NCBI RefSeq assembly: GCF_007741515.1
Contig: NZ_CP036263.1
Span: forward strand, 5,195,178-5,259,177
Length of the DNA: 64,000 bases
DNA from: Adhaeretor mobilis
Lineage (GTDB): Bacteria; Planctomycetota; Planctomycetia; Pirellulales; Lacipirellulaceae
Direction: 5' to 3'
The notes beneath the pieces were generated by a model. The model was not told the DNA's origin. It saw nothing but the letters and a program-made list of their open reading frames with translations, and made no database searches. Made by a program: the position numbers and the translations under genes. Positions 10,101 to 18,351 of this stretch are shown here, piece after piece (the first letter of the stretch is position 1; the number at the start of each line of letters is the position of its first letter).

Positions 10101-10525
10101 CCGAGTTTTCCATAAGTTAGGGAAATGAGACCTGACGGCGTGTTGAGCGAGGTCTCCCTGATCTTCAAGCCGTTATAAGGACCAAGCGTGTTCTCTATAT
10201 TGATAGTACCAGAGTTTTCTAAAGCACCGCTCCGAACTTCCGTTGCGGAAACGGTGAGCTCGTCGCCTGAATCCACGACCAAGCCATAGACAAAGTAGCG
10301 ATCATCGGCAATCACACTCGAATTTTGGTTCGTATTATCGTCAATCCGAACGGCGTTTGGACTCGAAAAGCCAAGCGGCACCTCACCCAGAGACCAATTT
10401 TCCGCAACGCCCCAATTGCCCGTCGGCGGGCCGATCCAGACGTTGGTCTGAGCGTTGACTAGCGACCCGGCGTTCAAGAACGTCAGGACTATAACCGAGC
10501 AGAGCGCCCTTGTAGTACGATTCAT
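7133..10525 (-). CDS. giant secreted surface protein with beta-helix repeats, dockerin-like EF-hand and PEP-CTERM sorting signal
   Basis: About 1130 residues. ATG at 10525 (MNRTTRALC) is preferred over TTG 10558 because it gives a clean signal peptide ending at VNAQ. The body is built of short beta-strand units with recurring NRGxIEA, NSGxIRA and NxGTI motifs, as in parallel beta-helix or autotransporter-passenger proteins. Near the C-terminus DWDGDNDVDGADFLAIQR is one dockerin-type EF-hand, then VPEPA, a hydrophobic helix and an Arg-containing tail, the PEP-CTERM signal read by an exosortase. Surface display or adhesion is inferred. It lies antisense to the surrounding sulfatase and glycosidase genes and could be a scaffold or glycan-binding partner; that link rests on position only. 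Confidence 0.85.
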   Translation of the reverse strand: MNRTTRALCSVIVLTFLNAGSLVNAQTNVWIGPPTGNWGVAENWSLGEVPLGFSSPNAVRIDDNTNQNSSVIADDRYFVYGLVVDSGDELTVSATEVRSGALENSGTINIENTLGPYNGLKIRETSLNTPSGLISLTYGKLGWQSPNGEGSAHLFWNQGLVEGSGTIELVAIWNEHLIDANKPVAQLSVQAQLGQGNHNDTDNLFNRGTLRASNGGTLRLFQWENGAILNQDDDLLGTIEAQGDSRVLIEKANIYGGRIQTSNTGGVEEGHVELLSSVSLQNVELDAQTTIVGDATLHNSTFANLRTITVDHGNLAIANQVAVSGGGSIELIGDATISGGTVTNLAEGTPRFINVDNTITARSSDPQVFNASTFGEGLLVDNRGVIESDGPHSMLNLDLSGPEGQTPGEAAWTNSGVIRAVNGGNLGLGFEGDTLNNTRGVIEVDDESSLCLCNVRTFGGTIRGSTFKPEPDMGLSLRKSILENVRLEGFIESGPSLNNDDYLSLVGHIDNTGTIFTHEFDAHEILIAADEVTLTGGGSISTPGFEKEWQGASRLINVDNTLRFKETRHGTASIENLEFINRGIIEANDSSTFNEFSFKDGNDRNLMTNSGIIRAIDGADLYIWFDEGSRIKNYETDEFGNTAPGTIYAGPGSTVAIGSVVGGILHADEGGVIQFGSINYTADDYGTFGIPSSAAEAHISGHVEAPYGTVLAGTIYNDGVITTGSINGHQSNGTYEGLGRVRFLGSGEIRFDGELWVPENSTLLNGPDHTISSSGFAAFINPTDYLFTNEGRIEAGNDSHLTITTASQGWLFQQRGELVAHGDGWLTVGAGPNWVNEGLIESRDESRFRIVFDEQMANEGIIRAGAGTTMTLEGADDNDHSQLFNRAGAEIHFADYMRVSYASLVNEQGGKVQGEGHLSMIFGSENERRFLNHGTVTVGDSVGQLRMAGHYEQSASGILQLELGRTTPNGSKFDVLTAWTLDLAGELEVSLVDLGEGVFEPELGDFFRILRATLNDGGIITGQFDTLTLPDLDSDLAWQINYRTDEAYLRVVAALQADWDGDNDVDGADFLAIQRSAPSLIPAWQAEYGSEVVASTPISMAVPEPASGALLLCTAMLLLGPLNARNQELF

Positions 10526-10634
10526 AGGGAGAAAGTTCTGAAAAGCCGATGCTGGCAAGAGTCACTTTGCGATGAGAGGTCATATTATGATGCAAGAGCC
10601 AATTCGTGTCAAAAAGGCTTGAACGCTCACACTG

Positions 10635-10663
10635 TTTGTAGGTCTCATGAATCGTGCTAGATT
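10635..10663 (+). promoter_or_regulatory. possible promoter upstream of the GH117-like gene
   Basis: TTTGTA (10635) and an extended -10, TGCTAGATT (TAGATT at 10658), are separated by 17 bases. The match to sigma-70 consensus is weak, but spacing, TGn extension and the palindrome just downstream make it plausible. Confidence 0.3.
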
Positions 10664-10671
10664 GTTGCTTC

Positions 10672-10685
10672 CTGAACCGGTTCAG
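10672..10685. promoter_or_regulatory. perfect 14-bp palindrome, candidate LacI-type operator
   Basis: CTGAACCGGTTCAG is a perfect palindrome with a central CG, the layout of LacI-family sugar-regulator operators. It lies in the 193-bp divergent region between the surface protein gene and the GH117-like gene, 33 bases before the ATG at 10719 and just after a possible -10 box, where a bound repressor would block transcription. No regulator gene is present in the window. Confidence 0.45.
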
Positions 10686-10718
10686 CGCACGCACAAAAAT
10701 GGTAATCCGAGCTAGAGC

Positions 10719-11675
10719 ATGAAACTACTTTTTGGGGCAGCAGCTACACTGCTAATGGCCGTCGCAGCCCAAGCGGACGAGCCTAACACCAAGCTATTAA
10801 AAGTCGAATATTCCGAAGCGAAAGGAATTGGCCCGGAAAAGGGAGTGATGCGCCGAGACCCCAGCGACATTATCAAGGTCAATGACCACTTCTATGTGTG
10901 GTATTCAAAGGGGAACATCTCTCCAGGTTACGATGCGACCGTTTGGTACGCGACTTCGCCCGACGGCCACACATGGACCGAAAAAGGCATGGCGCTCGAC
11001 AAAGGCGAGCCCGGCACCTGGGAAGCGGCGAGTGTGTTCACGCCCAACATTCTCGTCGCGGAGGGACGCTACTGGCTTTTTTACACGGGGACTTCCAGGG
11101 AGTTTGCCAGGCCCTTCAACCCGGACTCAACAATAGGCATTGCCGTTTCAGACTCACCCGAGGGTCCCTGGGAACGTCTCGCCACCAACCCGGCCCTAAA
11201 GAACAGTGACAAGCGGGAGGACTTCGACAGTCACCTAGTTGATGACGCATGTCTGATCAAGCGCGATGGGAAGTATTGGTTCTACTATAAGGGGCGTCAG
11301 CTAGGGAAAAGTCCGGCGCAAACTCAAATGGGCTTGGCGATCGCAGACCATCCGCAGGGCCCTTACGTGAAGCATGAGGAGAATCCCGTGATTCCTGGCA
11401 ATCACGAGGTGCTCGTCTGGCCGCAGGGAACCGGCGTGGCCGCGATGATCGGCAAGGTGGGACCCAAGGAGATCACGAATTCGATCCTCTATGCTGAGGA
11501 AGGAATTCGGTTTACCAAAACCCACAAGGTTATCAATGGTCCGCGGGCTGGTGGTGCCTACCGTTCTGAAGCGTTTACAGATGATGGAACTGGGAAGCAG
11601 ATTGACTGGGGCGTGCATATTGGAATTCGGAAGGGATCGCTTCCGTACATTCAGCGTTTTGACCTTAGGGAGTAA
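10719..11675 (+). CDS. secreted GH117/GH43-like beta-propeller glycosidase
   Basis: About 318 residues with a Sec signal peptide (MKLLFGAAATLLMAVAAQA). RRDPSDIIKV at residues 45-54 matches the first-blade motif of GH117 (3,6-anhydro-L-galactosidase) and related propellers, with D47 as candidate catalytic Asp. VDDACLIKRDGKYWFYYKG (174-192) and NHE (228-230) are candidate later catalytic segments. Repeated GxYWLFYTG and KYWFYYKG strands fit a five-bladed fold. It ends with WGVHIGIRKGSL and IQRFDLRE; a degraded copy of that C-terminus occurs at 13600-13695. It begins a long same-strand run, and the GH97 gene starts 6 bases after its stop. Family assignment is from memory of motifs; a related GH43-type family is possible. 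Confidence 0.7.
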   Translation: MKLLFGAAATLLMAVAAQADEPNTKLLKVEYSEAKGIGPEKGVMRRDPSDIIKVNDHFYVWYSKGNISPGYDATVWYATSPDGHTWTEKGMALDKGEPGTWEAASVFTPNILVAEGRYWLFYTGTSREFARPFNPDSTIGIAVSDSPEGPWERLATNPALKNSDKREDFDSHLVDDACLIKRDGKYWFYYKGRQLGKSPAQTQMGLAIADHPQGPYVKHEENPVIPGNHEVLVWPQGTGVAAMIGKVGPKEITNSILYAEEGIRFTKTHKVINGPRAGGAYRSEAFTDDGTGKQIDWGVHIGIRKGSLPYIQRFDLRE

Positions 11676-11681
11676 TGAAGA

Positions 11682-13559
11682 ATGACGCGATTTCATTTCA
11701 TCGTGTTTTTGTTATTCGCACATTGGCTTTGCGATTCCGCTGACGCATTCGAAGCAAGTGTGAGGTCGCCTAACGAATCTCACACGGTAAACTTTGCGCT
11801 AAGTGAAAAAGGCGAACCCACCTACAGCGCCACTTCGGATAGCAAGCCGCTGATACTCCGTTCGCGTTTGGGGTTCGAGCCAAACCTTCTAGGTGGCTTT
11901 GTCCAAAGAGATACCAAGCAACGCGCGGTCCGAGATACATGGCAGTTCGCTCTTGGCGAGCGCAGCAAAGTCCCCGACAACTATAACGAACTGACAGTTG
12001 CACTCGAACACAAAACGGGAGTGAGAGTAGATGTCGTAATGCGTGCCTACAATGAAGGCGTAGCCATCAGATACCAATTCCCAAAGAAGCAGAACGATGG
12101 CGTGAAGCTGCAATTCGGAGGTGAGCATACGGAATTCCGATTACCTGTGGGTACGCAAGGTTACGAAGAATACGGAACAGAGGGCCCCTACCATCTCAGC
12201 TTGATTTCTGAAATCAAACCGTATTGCGAACGACCATTGACTATCGTGAGACCCGATGGTGGCTACGCAGCGATCTGCGAGGCGGGCAACATCGACTACC
12301 CTCGAATGATGCTATCGCCGCTCGAAGGCGTCGATGGTGCTCTCGTTAGCGCCCTGGGCGGTCGAACTACTAATACCGAATCTGAGCATCAGCGGCATGA
12401 CCCCACCGTCTCCATGCAGCCCGGCGATGCGACACCTTGGCGATTGCTGCTAGTTGGCGATACCCCAGGCAAGTTGCTAGAAAACAATTACCTGTTGCTC
12501 AATTTGAGTCCGCCGTGCCGGCTAGAAGACACCTCGTGGATCAAACCTGGCAAGGTGATGCGATCGGAACTCACCACCGCGAGCGGCAAGGCGGTAATCG
12601 ACTTCGCCAAGACGGCCGGGTTGAGTTACGTCCATTTTGATGCCGGTTGGTACGGTCCAGAGCGGAGTCGCAAGTCTGATGCGAGGCGAGTCGCACCAGA
12701 AAAGAGTCACGAACTGGGGATCCAAGAGGTCATCGATTACGGCCAAGAGCAAGGTGTAGGCGTTCTGGTCTACGTCAATCAGGTCCACCTCAAGACCCAG
12801 CTCTCAGAGATCTTGCCGCTCTATGAGCGATGGGGGATGAAAGGCATCAAATTTGGCTTCGTGCCCGTAGGCCCGCAGACGGAAACCCGTTGGCTGACCA
12901 ATTCCTTTGCGGAAGCGGCGCGGCATCACTTAATGATTAATGTGCATGACGGTTTTCGCGCAAACGGCATCAATCGAACCTTTCCGAACTTGATGACTGT
13001 CGAAGGGATTCGTGGCAACGAGAGAATGCCAACCGCTGCCCACAACTGCACACTACTCTTTACTCGTTACCTGTGCGGTGTCGGCGATTATACCGTGTGC
13101 TACTATAGCGACCGAATCCAGACGACTAAGGCTCATCAACTCGCAATGGCTGTCGTATCATTCAGTCCGCTGCAGTGGATCTTCTGGTACGACCGTCCTG
13201 AGAAGTATAATGGAGAGCCCGAGATCGAGTTCTTTCGGGAGGTGCCGACAGTGTGGGACGAGACTCGTGTGCTGGAAGGGAAGATTGGAGAGTATGCGAC
13301 CATTGCTCGGCGAAGCGGCGAGGAATGGTTTATCGGGATGATCAATGCGAACGAGCCGCGGCAAGCAAGCCTGCCCCTGAGCTTTCTCAGACCCGATCGC
13401 GACTATGAGGCCTCTGTCTATTACGACGACCCAGACGTAGACACTAAAACGCACGTGGGAATTCGTCGCCAACAGATCACTACTACATCAACGCTTGACG
13501 TTGCGTTGTTGAAGTCTGGAGGGGCGGCCATCTGGATCCGGCCGAGTTCCAGCGAATAG
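11682..13559 (+). CDS. secreted GH97 glycoside hydrolase (copy 1)
   Basis: About 625 residues with a Sec signal peptide. The N-terminal half has the beta-sandwich motifs of GH97 (VRSPNESHTVNF, then RWQFALGE-like strands). The barrel has LEDTSWIKPGKVM, HFDAGWYG, GIKFGF at 388-393 and NVHDG at 420-424, then RTFPNLMTVEGIRGNE. In retaining GH97 alpha-galactosidases the K-x-D-F Asp is the nucleophile; here that position is Gly (K390-F-G-F), as in inverting SusB-like members. Where SusB has Glu (HEA) this protein has Asp (HDG, D423). It is therefore probably an inverting GH97 with an Asp base, or a different specificity. Its start follows the GH117-like stop by 6 bases, which implies an operon. Confidence 0.85.
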   Translation: MTRFHFIVFLLFAHWLCDSADAFEASVRSPNESHTVNFALSEKGEPTYSATSDSKPLILRSRLGFEPNLLGGFVQRDTKQRAVRDTWQFALGERSKVPDNYNELTVALEHKTGVRVDVVMRAYNEGVAIRYQFPKKQNDGVKLQFGGEHTEFRLPVGTQGYEEYGTEGPYHLSLISEIKPYCERPLTIVRPDGGYAAICEAGNIDYPRMMLSPLEGVDGALVSALGGRTTNTESEHQRHDPTVSMQPGDATPWRLLLVGDTPGKLLENNYLLLNLSPPCRLEDTSWIKPGKVMRSELTTASGKAVIDFAKTAGLSYVHFDAGWYGPERSRKSDARRVAPEKSHELGIQEVIDYGQEQGVGVLVYVNQVHLKTQLSEILPLYERWGMKGIKFGFVPVGPQTETRWLTNSFAEAARHHLMINVHDGFRANGINRTFPNLMTVEGIRGNERMPTAAHNCTLLFTRYLCGVGDYTVCYYSDRIQTTKAHQLAMAVVSFSPLQWIFWYDRPEKYNGEPEIEFFREVPTVWDETRVLEGKIGEYATIARRSGEEWFIGMINANEPRQASLPLSFLRPDRDYEASVYYDDPDVDTKTHVGIRRQQITTTSTLDVALLKSGGAAIWIRPSSSE

Positions 13560-13599
13560 AGGATTTCCACGAACAGCAAGATGCCCCCAACACCTTTCC

Positions 13600-13695
13600 C
13601 CTGAAGCCGTTGCCTGGAAGCAGGTCAAGTGGAGTGTACCTCTTGGCAATCTAAGAGGTTCGCTCACTTTCATTCAGCGATTTGATTTCATAGAG
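13600..13695 (+). pseudogene. relic of the C-terminus of a second GH117-like gene
   Basis: The intergenic frame starting near 13618 reads KQVKWSVPLGN, then LRGSLTFIQRFDF. It aligns without gaps to the end of the intact GH117-like protein (KQIDWGVHIGI, RKGSLPYIQRFDL) with 13 identities in 24 positions plus several conservative changes. The relic has no start or stop of its own and runs in frame into the ATG of the second GH97 at 13705. It suggests the GH117-GH97 pair once existed twice and the second GH117 gene was deleted except for its tail. Confidence 0.7.
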
Positions 13696-13704
13696 GTTCA
13701 TGAG

Positions 13705-15576
13705 ATGCAGAAGAGTTTGATACTAATTGCATGGTACGCCCTGACTGCAACGGACCTGTTGGCAGCACCCGTGACTGTTCGATCCCCAAACGAGCAAGTT
13801 GCAACATCGTTTGTTGTGGAGAATGGGTCACTGTGCTACCAGGTCTCTAGGGATGGCAAGCCGGTCATTGCGTCCTCTAAAGTGGAGATCTTCGCGGGGG
13901 CGGAAATGGCGATGATCGAACATTCCATTCGCAAACACGATTCGAACTGGAAGCCGGTCTATGGCCAATTTAGCACCATCCGCGACCACCACCGCGAACT
14001 AACAATTTCGCTGATAGCAGACGGCATTCCGGTGAAACTGCTTTGCCGCGCGTTCGATTCAGGGATTGGATTTCGTTTTGTCTTGCCTAAGGAGTCCGCT
14101 GATAAATCCATGAGGTATTCTAGTGAGTACAAGGTGCTCGATGGGGCGGCTCATTATGCGGGTCCGGTCGGTGCCACAGTGGAACTTTCGGCAAAGACAA
14201 AGCGCGTCGCCGTACCTCTTGTAACCGAATGCCGAGACGGGCTGCACCTCGCGTTCCTGGAGTCCGACCTCTATTCCGCCGTCGGTTTTGAGTGCATGCG
14301 AATTCAGTTTCACGCAACCAAAAAGTCGTTGAGGGCCTCCAGTTCAGCGGTTTCGATCGGTGAGGGGCAACTCACTCCGTGGCGGGTCATCCTCATAGGC
14401 GAGACGGCCGGGGAATTGACCGTTAACACTGTGGCATTGAATTTGGCTGCTCCCTGTAAGCTGGAAGACACGAGCTGGATTGAGCCCGGCAAGGGGCTCT
14501 GGGACTGGCGGATTCACGGGTACCACAATGGGGAGTTTGTGTATGACATTGATACTCGTAGCTACCTGCATCTGATCGATTTCTGTGCCGAACAAGGGCT
14601 CGAATATTTCACTGTCGACGACCATTGGTTCAAGACGGCAGAGAATGGTAAAATGGTCGTGGCCCCGGAAGTCGATATTGCCAAGGTGATGGACTATGCC
14701 AAGGAAAAGGGCGTTATGATCATGCTCTACTACGATCGTAAGAAGGGCGACTTTGGCGATCAGACACTCTTTAGCCACTATGCTGATCTGGGCGCTACGG
14801 GCATGAAGTATGGCTTCATGGGAAACCGTGCTGGCTTCACTCGGGATGCTATTGATGCCGCCGCAGAAAACAAACTGCTCATCAACTTTCACGATGGCCC
14901 GGTGCCCATGGCGGGCGTTGAGCGCACGATGCCCAACCTAGTCAGCCGCGAATATTGCCACGGGCAGCAGGACAGTCGGAGAGCCTTTACTCCCGAAACC
15001 TTTCTTAAAATGGCGATGGTTAGCGCATTGACCGGCCCGTTGGATATGTCGAACGGTAATTTTGGGATCAATAGCATCAACGCCGGTGAGCGCAAGAAGG
15101 GGCCCAAGAAGAAGAACAGCTATATCTCAACGGTGGTCAGCGAGGTGGCTCGCAACCTCGTAATCTACACCGGGCTCGTCACGCTCCCCGACGCACCAGA
15201 AGAGTATCTAAAGAAAGCCGATCTATTTGAGTTTTTAAAAGCCATGCCAGCCACCTGGGACGATTCACTCGTCCTAAACTCAAAGATCGGAACCTACATT
15301 ACCGTCGCTCGACGCAGTAGCGACACCTGGTTCATTGGCTCGGTCAACGATCAAAGCGAACGTACACTAGATGTTCGGCTCGATTTCCTGGAGCCGGAAG
15401 TCGCCTATGAGGCGACGCTCTATCAGGACGCGCGGGACTCACATGGGGTAAAGAATCCCGAAGCTTATGAGGTCAAAACAATCACCATCAAGCAGGGCGA
15501 CACCGTTCCGGCTACAATGGCCGTCGGCGGCGGGCATGCGATGATTATTCGTCCGGTCAATCAGTCAGGCTGGTGA
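13705..15576 (+). CDS. secreted GH97 glycoside hydrolase (copy 2)
   Basis: About 623 residues. ATG 13705 is followed by a signal peptide (hydrophobic stretch ending LLAAP) and the GH97 opening VRSPNEQVATSF. Barrel motifs are LEDTSWIEPGKGLWDW, YFTVDDHWF, GMKYGF (366-371), NFHDG (394-398) and ERTMPNLVSREYCHGQQ. As in copy 1, the retaining-type nucleophile position is Gly (K368-Y-G-F) and the NAHE Glu is Asp (D397). The copies are similar in layout but well diverged, so substrates may differ. The frame is open upstream into the GH117 relic, but the signal peptide supports this start. Confidence 0.85.
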   Translation: MQKSLILIAWYALTATDLLAAPVTVRSPNEQVATSFVVENGSLCYQVSRDGKPVIASSKVEIFAGAEMAMIEHSIRKHDSNWKPVYGQFSTIRDHHRELTISLIADGIPVKLLCRAFDSGIGFRFVLPKESADKSMRYSSEYKVLDGAAHYAGPVGATVELSAKTKRVAVPLVTECRDGLHLAFLESDLYSAVGFECMRIQFHATKKSLRASSSAVSIGEGQLTPWRVILIGETAGELTVNTVALNLAAPCKLEDTSWIEPGKGLWDWRIHGYHNGEFVYDIDTRSYLHLIDFCAEQGLEYFTVDDHWFKTAENGKMVVAPEVDIAKVMDYAKEKGVMIMLYYDRKKGDFGDQTLFSHYADLGATGMKYGFMGNRAGFTRDAIDAAAENKLLINFHDGPVPMAGVERTMPNLVSREYCHGQQDSRRAFTPETFLKMAMVSALTGPLDMSNGNFGINSINAGERKKGPKKKNSYISTVVSEVARNLVIYTGLVTLPDAPEEYLKKADLFEFLKAMPATWDDSLVLNSKIGTYITVARRSSDTWFIGSVNDQSERTLDVRLDFLEPEVAYEATLYQDARDSHGVKNPEAYEVKTITIKQGDTVPATMAVGGGHAMIIRPVNQSGW

Positions 15577-15781
15577 TCATGGATTCTTCAGTCCTTGGAA
15601 GGTTTCCATTGAGAGAGTGCCTTCATGGACGCTATACGTGGCAGAGAATAGAATCTGAAAAGGCATTTTTATTAGGTCAATCAGTGAGCTCGCAGCTTGC
15701 GATGGCGCACAACACACGACAGTAGCGTGACCACCTCAGGATTTGGGAAATCGAACCGACAAAACGACGAGTACTTCTAAC

Positions 15782-18184
15782 ATGGGAATCAAGATGCATA
15801 GAGCTCTGTTGACACTCGTGATCGTTGGCTGGATTGCTGCGGACCCATCATGGGCAGCGCGCCATGACGTGGACGAAAGCCACAACCCTAAGGCAGACTT
15901 GGCGTTTACTCATGAGGCGTCAGCTCCCGAAGAGCCATTGACACTCTGGTACCGCGAACCGGCGACCAAGTGGGAGACCCAGGCGCTACCCGTGGGAAAT
16001 GGCCGGCTGGCCGCCATGGTTTTCGGCGGGGTTAATAACGAGCGGATCCAATTCAACGAAGAGACCGTCTGGGATGGCGTGCCCACGGATTACAACAATC
16101 CCGAAGCACTGAATGCTTTGCCGGAAGTTCGGCGTCTGCTCTTCGAGGGTAAGAACGATGAAGCGACCCGTCTGGCTGGAAGAACCATGATGGGAATTCC
16201 GACGAAGATCAAATCGTATCAGACCCTCGGCGACCTGTGGCTTGACTTTCCCGATACGGATAAGGTCTCTGGCTACCGGCGTGACCTGGATCTTACGACG
16301 GCAATCAGCCGGACTCAATACACTGTGGATGGGGTCGAGTATACGCGGGAAGTGTTTGTGAGCGCGCCAGCCCAAGCCATCGTGATCCACCTCAACGCCA
16401 GCCAACCGGGAAAGATCAGCTTCACAGCCAAGCTTGCTCGCGAAAAAGCGTCCACGACGTCCGCTTCGGGCAATCGTCTGATCCTGCGTGGGAAACTCGG
16501 CGTCGACTACGAAGCGCAGCTCCGCCCTGTGGTCCGTGGCGGTAGTGTCAGCTCCACCGATGGGGAACTGAAGGTCACTGATGCGGATGAAGTAACGCTG
16601 CTGGTTGTGGGAGCAACGAGCTACAACAGTGCCACAGATATTTCGGGTGATGCCACGGCACGCTGCGAAAGCTATCTTGAGGCAATCGGCCTTGGGGCGG
16701 TCAGCGAGGAGTCCTACGAAGATTTACGCGCTGCGCACATCGCTGACTACCAGCAGCTGTTCAACCGTGTGCTGCTGGACCTGGGGACAACCGATGCGGT
16801 TAGCAAGCCAACTGATCAGCGGCTGAGGGAGATCAAAAAGGGGAAGCACGATCCGCAGTTCGAGACACTCTACTTCCAATTTGGGCGCTACCTGTTGATC
16901 AGCAGTTCCCGTGACGGGCATCTGCCAGCCAACCTGCAAGGCAAGTGGGCACAGCAGTATAAGGCGGCGTGGAACAGTGACTATCATTTCAACATCAACT
17001 TTCAGATGAACTACTGGCCTGCTCAGGTCTGCAATCTCTCTGAATGCCACATGCCTTTTTTCGACTATGTGGAAAGCCTGATTCCCTTTGGTGAGAAGAC
17101 GGCCAAAGTGCATTATGGCGCGGAGGGGTGGACGCTGCATCACCTCTCCGACATTTACGGCAGGACCTCTCCGGCGGACGGCGTATGGGGCATTTGGCCG
17201 ATGGGCGCAGCCTGGGCAAGCCGCGACCTGATGGAGCACTACCGCTTCAACGGCGATAAGGAGTTCCTAACCCAGCGGGCATACCCCACCATGAAGGGAG
17301 CCGCCCAATTCATGCTAGATTTTTTGGTCGAGGCGCCCGCAGGCACCCCGGCTGCCGGACGACTAGTTACAAGTCCCTCCCACTCTCCCGAGAATGCATT
17401 CATCAAAGCGGACGGAACGGAGTCGGAATTCACTTATGGGGCAACGATGGACCTCCAGATTGTTTACGACCTGTTCACTAGTCTGCTAGAAGCGAATCGG
17501 GCGATCGATCCAACGGGCAACTTCGACAAGGAGTTCCGAGCGGAGCTTGAAACGGCATTGGCCAAACTACAGCCCTTGCAGATCAGCTCCAATACGGGCC
17601 GCTTACAGGAGTGGATTGAAGACTATGGAGAGAAAGATCCACACCATCGCCACACGTCCCATCTGTTTGGACTTCATCCAGGGAAGCAGATCACCAAGAA
17701 CGGCACACCCGAACTGTTTGAGGCTGCCAGGAAATCACTCGAAAGGCGTGGGGATTTCGGCAAAGGCTGGAGCATGGCGTGGAAGGTGAATTTCTGGGCC
17801 CGCTTTCACGATGGTGAGCGCGCCCACAAGCTGTTGGGCAACCTGCTGAGGAAGATGACGCTAACCAACTTGTTTGATACGCATCCGCCATTCCAAATTG
17901 ACGGCAACTTTGGCGGAACGGCAGCCATTGCCGAGATGCTGTTGCAAAGCCACGACGATGGAATTGATCTACTACCTGCTCTCCCGAGCGCCTGGCCAAC
18001 GGGATCAGTGCAGGGTCTGCGCGCACGCGGTGGCTTTGAGGTGGACATCCACTGGAAGGACGGTCGGCTAACTCGTGCAACGATACGTTCGCTGAATGGA
18101 AATCCGCTGAAGGTCCGCTATGGGGACGAAACTCGCAAGCTCGATCTAGCACAAGGCGATAGCTTCACCTGGAATAAAAAGTAG
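15782..18184 (+). CDS. secreted GH95 glycoside hydrolase, alpha-L-fucosidase/L-galactosidase type (copy 1)
   Basis: About 800 residues from ATG 15782; TTG 15743 and ATG 15794 are alternatives and none has a good Shine-Dalgarno. A signal peptide ends near PSWAA. The opening LWYREPATKWETQALPVGNG and GVNNERIQFNEETVWDG are hallmark GH95 segments. Catalytic positions match the GH95 pattern: N404-I-N406 then MNYWP, SPE (E537), and IDGNFGG (D707). GH95 enzymes invert and release terminal alpha-1,2-fucose or alpha-L-galactose. It lies 206 bases after a GH97 and before a sulfatase, and has a second GH95 two genes downstream. Confidence 0.9.
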   Translation: MGIKMHRALLTLVIVGWIAADPSWAARHDVDESHNPKADLAFTHEASAPEEPLTLWYREPATKWETQALPVGNGRLAAMVFGGVNNERIQFNEETVWDGVPTDYNNPEALNALPEVRRLLFEGKNDEATRLAGRTMMGIPTKIKSYQTLGDLWLDFPDTDKVSGYRRDLDLTTAISRTQYTVDGVEYTREVFVSAPAQAIVIHLNASQPGKISFTAKLAREKASTTSASGNRLILRGKLGVDYEAQLRPVVRGGSVSSTDGELKVTDADEVTLLVVGATSYNSATDISGDATARCESYLEAIGLGAVSEESYEDLRAAHIADYQQLFNRVLLDLGTTDAVSKPTDQRLREIKKGKHDPQFETLYFQFGRYLLISSSRDGHLPANLQGKWAQQYKAAWNSDYHFNINFQMNYWPAQVCNLSECHMPFFDYVESLIPFGEKTAKVHYGAEGWTLHHLSDIYGRTSPADGVWGIWPMGAAWASRDLMEHYRFNGDKEFLTQRAYPTMKGAAQFMLDFLVEAPAGTPAAGRLVTSPSHSPENAFIKADGTESEFTYGATMDLQIVYDLFTSLLEANRAIDPTGNFDKEFRAELETALAKLQPLQISSNTGRLQEWIEDYGEKDPHHRHTSHLFGLHPGKQITKNGTPELFEAARKSLERRGDFGKGWSMAWKVNFWARFHDGERAHKLLGNLLRKMTLTNLFDTHPPFQIDGNFGGTAAIAEMLLQSHDDGIDLLPALPSAWPTGSVQGLRARGGFEVDIHWKDGRLTRATIRSLNGNPLKVRYGDETRKLDLAQGDSFTWNKK

Positions 18185-18337
18185 GACTTCTGGCATTTGT
18201 GAAACGTTTGAACTATGGGTATGACCAAGTACCTCCTTAATCAATGACAACTAAGGCGGTCCATGCTTGAGGGACGATCAATTCTCTAATTACGCGAACC
18301 AATTTGCCGACTGAATGCGCTTCGCGATTCGCCACAT

Positions 18338-18346
18338 AGGAGGGAG
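18338..18346 (+). promoter_or_regulatory. strong ribosome binding site for a TTG start
   Basis: AGGAGGGAG ends 5 bases before TTG at 18352; its AGGAGG core is 8 bases away. No ATG fits as well, so the sulfatase starts with TTG. Confidence 0.75.
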
Positions 18347-18351
18347 CTACC

